The notes below the pieces were generated by a model. The model saw nothing but the letters and a program-made list of their open reading frames with translations. It was not told the origin of the DNA and searched no databases. Shown here in pieces: positions 6,900-10,203 of a DNA stretch of 10,203 bases. The translations under genes were made by a program, and so were the position numbers. Position 1 is the stretch's first letter. Every line of letters begins with the position of its first letter. This stretch comes from an uncultured Bacteroidales bacterium (GTDB lineage Bacteria; Bacteroidota; Bacteroidia; Bacteroidales; UBA932): contig CAJOMY010000055.1 in NCBI GenBank assembly GCA_905235775.1, positions 1-10,203 of the forward strand, written 5' to 3'.

Positions 6900-9800
6900 T
6901 TAGAAGTTGATATCGAGACCCAGGGAAATGGTCCTGGTCGGAGTGTAAGCCCAGCTGGTGCCACCCGTGATGTTGTACTGCGGGTTGAAGCCGTTCAGCT
7001 TGCTGAAGAGGAACAGGTTGTCGCCCGTGGCGAAGACACGCAGGGACTTGATGCCGGCGGCCTTGGTCCACTTTTGCGGAAGGGTGTAGCCCAACTGCAC
7101 AGACTTGATGGCGAAATAGGAAGCGTCCACGAGCCAGCGGTCTGCGGAGATGTTCTTGGAACCGATCTCAAGGATAGGAACATCCGTGACGTCGCCGGGT
7201 TTCTGCCAACGGCGGAGGGCGTGGCTGCTCCAGGTATCACCGGCATAGGTGATCTCCATGGCGCTCGCATACACGCTGTCCCAGGCATACCCGCCGATGG
7301 AGAAAGTGGTCAGGAAGCTGAAATCAACAGGGCCGAACTGGAAGTCGGAGCCGAAGGAACCCTGGAATTTGGGCTCGCGGCTGCCGTAGCCGATATACTT
7401 GCTGTTGGTCGCCTCGGAGGTGCTGGTGGTCTTGTATTCGTAACCGAAGACCTGCTCGCCCGTCTCCTTGACGGTATTGGGAATGTTGTAGGACTTGGCA
7501 ACTTCATCCGCATCATAGTTGGCGTTGCTCTGGTCCTGAGTCACTTCCTTGTAGGCCCAGTAGAGCTGGCGGCCCGTGGCGGGATCGACACCTGCGCTGC
7601 GGGAGACATACCAGGAGTAGATCGGAAGGCCTTCCTGGATGATCTGGCTGCCGGACGTGATGCGCGGGGACTCACCGGTCAGGGCGAGAACCTTGTTGCG
7701 GTTGAAGTAGCCCATGAGGGTGCTGCTGGCACGTACATTGCCGTGACGGAGCCAGTTCACGCGGATGGTGGCCTCGAAACCGCTGTTGAGCATGGAACCG
7801 ACGTTGGCGTTATAGCCGCCGAAACCGGTCGAAAGCGCCATCGGGTAGCTGAGGAGCATGTTGGAGGTCTTGCTGTTGTAGTACTCAAACGTAACGTTGA
7901 GGAGCTGCTTGAAGAGCGTGGCTTCGATGCCGGCGTTCCAGGTGCCCTTCTTCTCCCAGGAGACTTTCGGGTTGGCCAGAGAAGAAACGATGGCGCCGGA
8001 GTTGTTGGCGTTCGGCCAGGTCAGGTCATAGAAGGACTGCCAGGCATAGTAGGAACCGATGGAGTCGTTGCCCAGTTCACCATAGCTCAGGCGGGCGGTC
8101 AGGTTGTCAACCCAGGTTGCATTGCGCATGAAGTTCTCCTGAGAGATGCGCCAGGAAGCACCGACGGACCAGAACTGACCCCAGCGGTTGGGCTCATAGA
8201 AGCGGGAAGAACCATCCGTACGCCAGGTCGCTTCGAGATAGTACCTGTCTTTGTAGTCAGCGGCCAGACGGCCGAACCAGGACTCGATGCGGTAGTAATC
8301 GGAATAGGAGTTGGCGTCGATGTTACCGGAAGCCGGGGCGATTTCGAGGATGCCCGGATAGACTTGGGTGCGCTCGGCGTAGAGATACTTGTAGTTGTAG
8401 TTGTAGAACTCGTGACCGGCCTGGGCAAGCACGTGGAAGTCGTTGAACGTCCGGTCGTACTTGAGAATCTGGTTCCAGGTGTAGGAGAAGGTCCGGGTGC
8501 TGTACTTGTCAACCTCGCCGCCGGTGGACGTGCCGTCACCGTGGTAAGGGTTGTAGTAGGAGGTGATGTAGCGGCCGGTGATGTCGGCACCGAAATTGGT
8601 GCTCAGGCTCAGGCCCTTGAAGATGCCCATCACATCCTTGTCGCCGCCCAGGGAGGCAAAGGCGCGAAGGCTGGTGTTGTCGCGCAGCGTCTCGTACTGG
8701 TTGTCATAAAGGTCGCCCACCGCGTTGAAACGGGAAGCTTTCGGACGGCCGTTCATACCATAGTCATACTGCTTGTTGCCGAACTCGTCGACAATGTCCT
8801 TACCGTTGTCATCCTTGAGATAGACGGGATAGATCGGAGCCATGAACTGGGCCGTGTACCAGGCGTTGCCCGTTTGGGTGCTGGAGTACTGGGAGCTGTT
8901 CTGGGTCGTGTAAGCATAGCTGGCGCTGGCGCCGGCGTTGAACCAGTCCGTGATCTCGTGATCGACATTGGCGCGGATGGAGTAGCGCTTGAAGGCGGTG
9001 GTGATCAGGACACCCTTGTCGTCCAGATAGCCGAAGGAGAAAGCATACTTGGTCCTGCGGTCACCGCCGCTCACGCCGAGCTGATACTCCTGCCGGATGG
9101 CCTGCTTGTTGGTCAGGATGTCCATCCAGTTCTCGTTCCACACAGAATTGGCATCGGAGCGGATCTTACCGGTAGCAGGATCGATGAGGGTATCCCAGGT
9201 GTAGTTCTTGTACGGGTTGTAGAACTCGCCGCCCAGGCTGGCGCCCAGGCTGGCGGAAGCCATCTGGCGGGCCTTCTCGTCAGACTGGCCGTTGTTGAGA
9301 ACGTAGCCATTCTTGAGGGCTTCCCAGCTCAGTTCGACAAACTCGTCCTGGCTGACCATGTCATACTGCGGGAGAGAACGGGACTGCCAGCCAACCGTCG
9401 CCTTGAAGTTGACGTTGGCACGGCCCTCGGAACCACGCCGGGTGGTGATCATGATGACGCCGTTGGCGGCGCGGGCACCATACAGGGCGGAGGCGGAGGC
9501 GTCCTTGAGGACGGTCATCGTCTCGATATCATTCGGATTGATGGAAGCGATGTTGCCGTCGAAAGGAATGCCGTCCACGACATAGAGCGGGCTGCTGGAA
9601 GCGTTGATGGAGCCGGTACCGCGAATCTGGATGGAGGCGCCGTCACCCGGCTGTCCGGATCCGGAGGTGGTGGTGATACCGGCGACCATGCCTTCCAGGG
9701 CCTTGGATACATTGGCGACCGTACGCTTCTGGAGACTCTCGCTCTTGATCGTTCCGGCGGAACCGGTGAAGGAAGACTTCTTGGCGGTACCGTAGGCGAC

Positions 9801-10133
9801 AACAATTGACTCGTCGAGAGATTCGGCATCGGGATCAAGCAAGATGTTGACCACGCTGCGCCCGTTGATGGCCTCGTCCACGAGAACGTAACCGACGGCG
9901 GTAAACTCAATCGTCCCGTTGGCCGGTGCATTGATTGAATAAGCGCCGTTCGCGTCGGTGGAAGTTCCAATCATCGTACCTTTGACCACGACGGATGCAA
10001 AGGGGATGCCTTCCCCTGTCGCAGAATCCTTGACCGTACCCGTCACACGCATGTTCTGGGCGTTGACGGCGACTGCCAGGAGCACGAACAGGGCGCTGAA
10101 GAACAGTTTTGCTTTTTTCATAAGCAGATTCAT
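6900..10133 (-). CDS. SusC/RagA-family TonB-dependent outer-membrane transporter
   Basis: This 1077-residue TonB-dependent beta-barrel imports the ligand captured by its SusD partner across the outer membrane, powered by TonB-ExbBD. A Sec signal peptide (residues 1-26, ending VAVNAQ) precedes a carboxypeptidase-D regulatory-like domain (about 28-100, VTGTVKDSATGEGIPFASV, GYVLVDEAI). A TonB-box-like DESIVVAYG lies at 107-115. The plug domain (about 120-235) has the SusC signature QIRGTGSINASSSPLYVVDG and VLKDASASALYGARAANGV. The remainder is the 22-strand barrel, ending in the terminal strand ISLGLDINF. Length is normal and no frame disruption is seen. Start choice is uncertain: ATG at 10131-10133 follows an A/T-rich leader typical of the phylum; ATG at 10119-10121 (MKKAKLF) would also leave a complete signal peptide; a TTG at 10145 is unlikely. 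It is the first gene of the unit and overlaps nothing. Confidence 0.97.
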   Translation of the reverse strand: MNLLMKKAKLFFSALFVLLAVAVNAQNMRVTGTVKDSATGEGIPFASVVVKGTMIGTSTDANGAYSINAPANGTIEFTAVGYVLVDEAINGRSVVNILLDPDAESLDESIVVAYGTAKKSSFTGSAGTIKSESLQKRTVANVSKALEGMVAGITTTSGSGQPGDGASIQIRGTGSINASSSPLYVVDGIPFDGNIASINPNDIETMTVLKDASASALYGARAANGVIMITTRRGSEGRANVNFKATVGWQSRSLPQYDMVSQDEFVELSWEALKNGYVLNNGQSDEKARQMASASLGASLGGEFYNPYKNYTWDTLIDPATGKIRSDANSVWNENWMDILTNKQAIRQEYQLGVSGGDRRTKYAFSFGYLDDKGVLITTAFKRYSIRANVDHEITDWFNAGASASYAYTTQNSSQYSSTQTGNAWYTAQFMAPIYPVYLKDDNGKDIVDEFGNKQYDYGMNGRPKASRFNAVGDLYDNQYETLRDNTSLRAFASLGGDKDVMGIFKGLSLSTNFGADITGRYITSYYNPYHGDGTSTGGEVDKYSTRTFSYTWNQILKYDRTFNDFHVLAQAGHEFYNYNYKYLYAERTQVYPGILEIAPASGNIDANSYSDYYRIESWFGRLAADYKDRYYLEATWRTDGSSRFYEPNRWGQFWSVGASWRISQENFMRNATWVDNLTARLSYGELGNDSIGSYYAWQSFYDLTWPNANNSGAIVSSLANPKVSWEKKGTWNAGIEATLFKQLLNVTFEYYNSKTSNMLLSYPMALSTGFGGYNANVGSMLNSGFEATIRVNWLRHGNVRASSTLMGYFNRNKVLALTGESPRITSGSQIIQEGLPIYSWYVSRSAGVDPATGRQLYWAYKEVTQDQSNANYDADEVAKSYNIPNTVKETGEQVFGYEYKTTSTSEATNSKYIGYGSREPKFQGSFGSDFQFGPVDFSFLTTFSIGGYAWDSVYASAMEITYAGDTWSSHALRRWQKPGDVTDVPILEIGSKNISADRWLVDASYFAIKSVQLGYTLPQKWTKAAGIKSLRVFATGDNLFLFSKLNGFNPQYNITGGTSWAYTPTRTISLGLDINF

Positions 10134-10158
10134 TTGATTAAACAATAAACTATACTAA

Positions 10159-10179
10159 CCTGTTTTGTTTCCTGTTTTG
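10159..10179. repeat. Tandem 9-base direct repeat in the susC leader
   Basis: CCTGTTTTG occurs at 10159-10167 and again at 10171-10179, separated by TTT, giving a 12-base period. On the susC sense strand this reads CAAAACAGG twice, 26 bases upstream of the chosen start. It may be an operator-like site, a leader RNA-binding site or chance. No clear Bacteroidota promoter (TTTG about 20 bases before TAnnTTTG) could be placed in the 70 bases available upstream of susC; the promoter is probably beyond the window or divergent from consensus. Confidence 0.4.
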
Positions 10180-10203
10180 CGAGCCCAAATTAACGAGGGT
10201 TTA

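Noticed and set aside
5979..9809. Very long + strand open frame (1276 codons) across susD and susC
   Set aside because: It is the codon-aligned antisense of two secure minus-strand genes. A stop there needs TTA, CTA or TCA in the sense frame, codons that GC-rich genes rarely use. The translation has no recognisable domain.
10134..10145. susC start at TTG 10145
   Set aside because: Two in-frame ATG codons (10133 and 10121) follow within 24 bases, each giving a normal signal peptide, and no ribosome site supports the TTG.
10134..10203. Possible Bacteroidota promoter upstream of susC (TTTG at 10186-10189 with TATAGTTT near 10150)
   Set aside because: The spacing of about 31 bases is well beyond the usual 19-21 and the -7 element matches poorly, so no promoter is called.
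1..10203. CRISPR arrays, tRNA or rRNA genes, insertion sequences, phage or defence genes
   Set aside because: The window is almost fully occupied by six recognised genes. No repeat-spacer pattern, transposase, integrase or RNA gene signature was seen in the short gaps.

Overview
This window looks like a chromosomal segment of a GC-rich member of the Bacteroidales (Bacteroidota). The evidence is a SusC/SusD outer-membrane uptake pair, several lipoprotein signal peptides, a subtilisin-type peptidase ending in a type IX secretion (T9SS) type A sorting domain, and a PorV/PorQ-like outer-membrane protein. An ATP synthase gamma subunit carries the Bacteroidota-style SNSSLCG motif. Base composition is high (42 G/C of 60 at 1021-1080), which would suit an Alistipes/Rikenellaceae-like or uncultured Bacteroidales genome, but the genus cannot be fixed from this sequence.

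Layout: the + strand holds only the 3' part of atpG (2-694). A 143-bp convergent intergenic region (695-837) follows, containing a rho-independent terminator and an overlapping 23-bp-stem inverted repeat. Everything else is on the minus strand, read from right to left: susC (10133-6900), susD (6881-5298), a small lipoprotein of unknown function (5285-4458), a 64-bp gap with a strong terminator-like hairpin, a secreted S8 peptidase (4392-1741), and a PorV/PorQ-like beta-barrel gene (1728-838). Gaps within the two minus-strand groups are only 12-18 bp, so they form susC-susD-lipoprotein and peptidase-PorV-like transcription units. The hairpin between them separates or attenuates the two.

Inferred job: a surface protease could cut extracellular protein, with the SusCD pair and its accessory lipoprotein binding and importing the peptides. 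The PorV-like protein may help export or anchor the protease. There is no glycoside hydrolase, polysaccharide lyase or sulfatase in view, so peptide uptake (as in RagAB of Porphyromonas gingivalis) is a sensible alternative to the usual glycan reading of a SusCD locus. The locus could continue beyond the right edge, where a regulator would be expected.

No RNA genes, insertion sequences, CRISPR arrays or integrases are visible. The most unusual small-scale signals are a REP-like palindromic repeat read in frame inside atpG, the nested hairpins of the convergent terminator, the strand-asymmetric hairpin before the peptidase gene, and a peptidase that appears to carry both a lipoprotein signal and a T9SS sorting domain.
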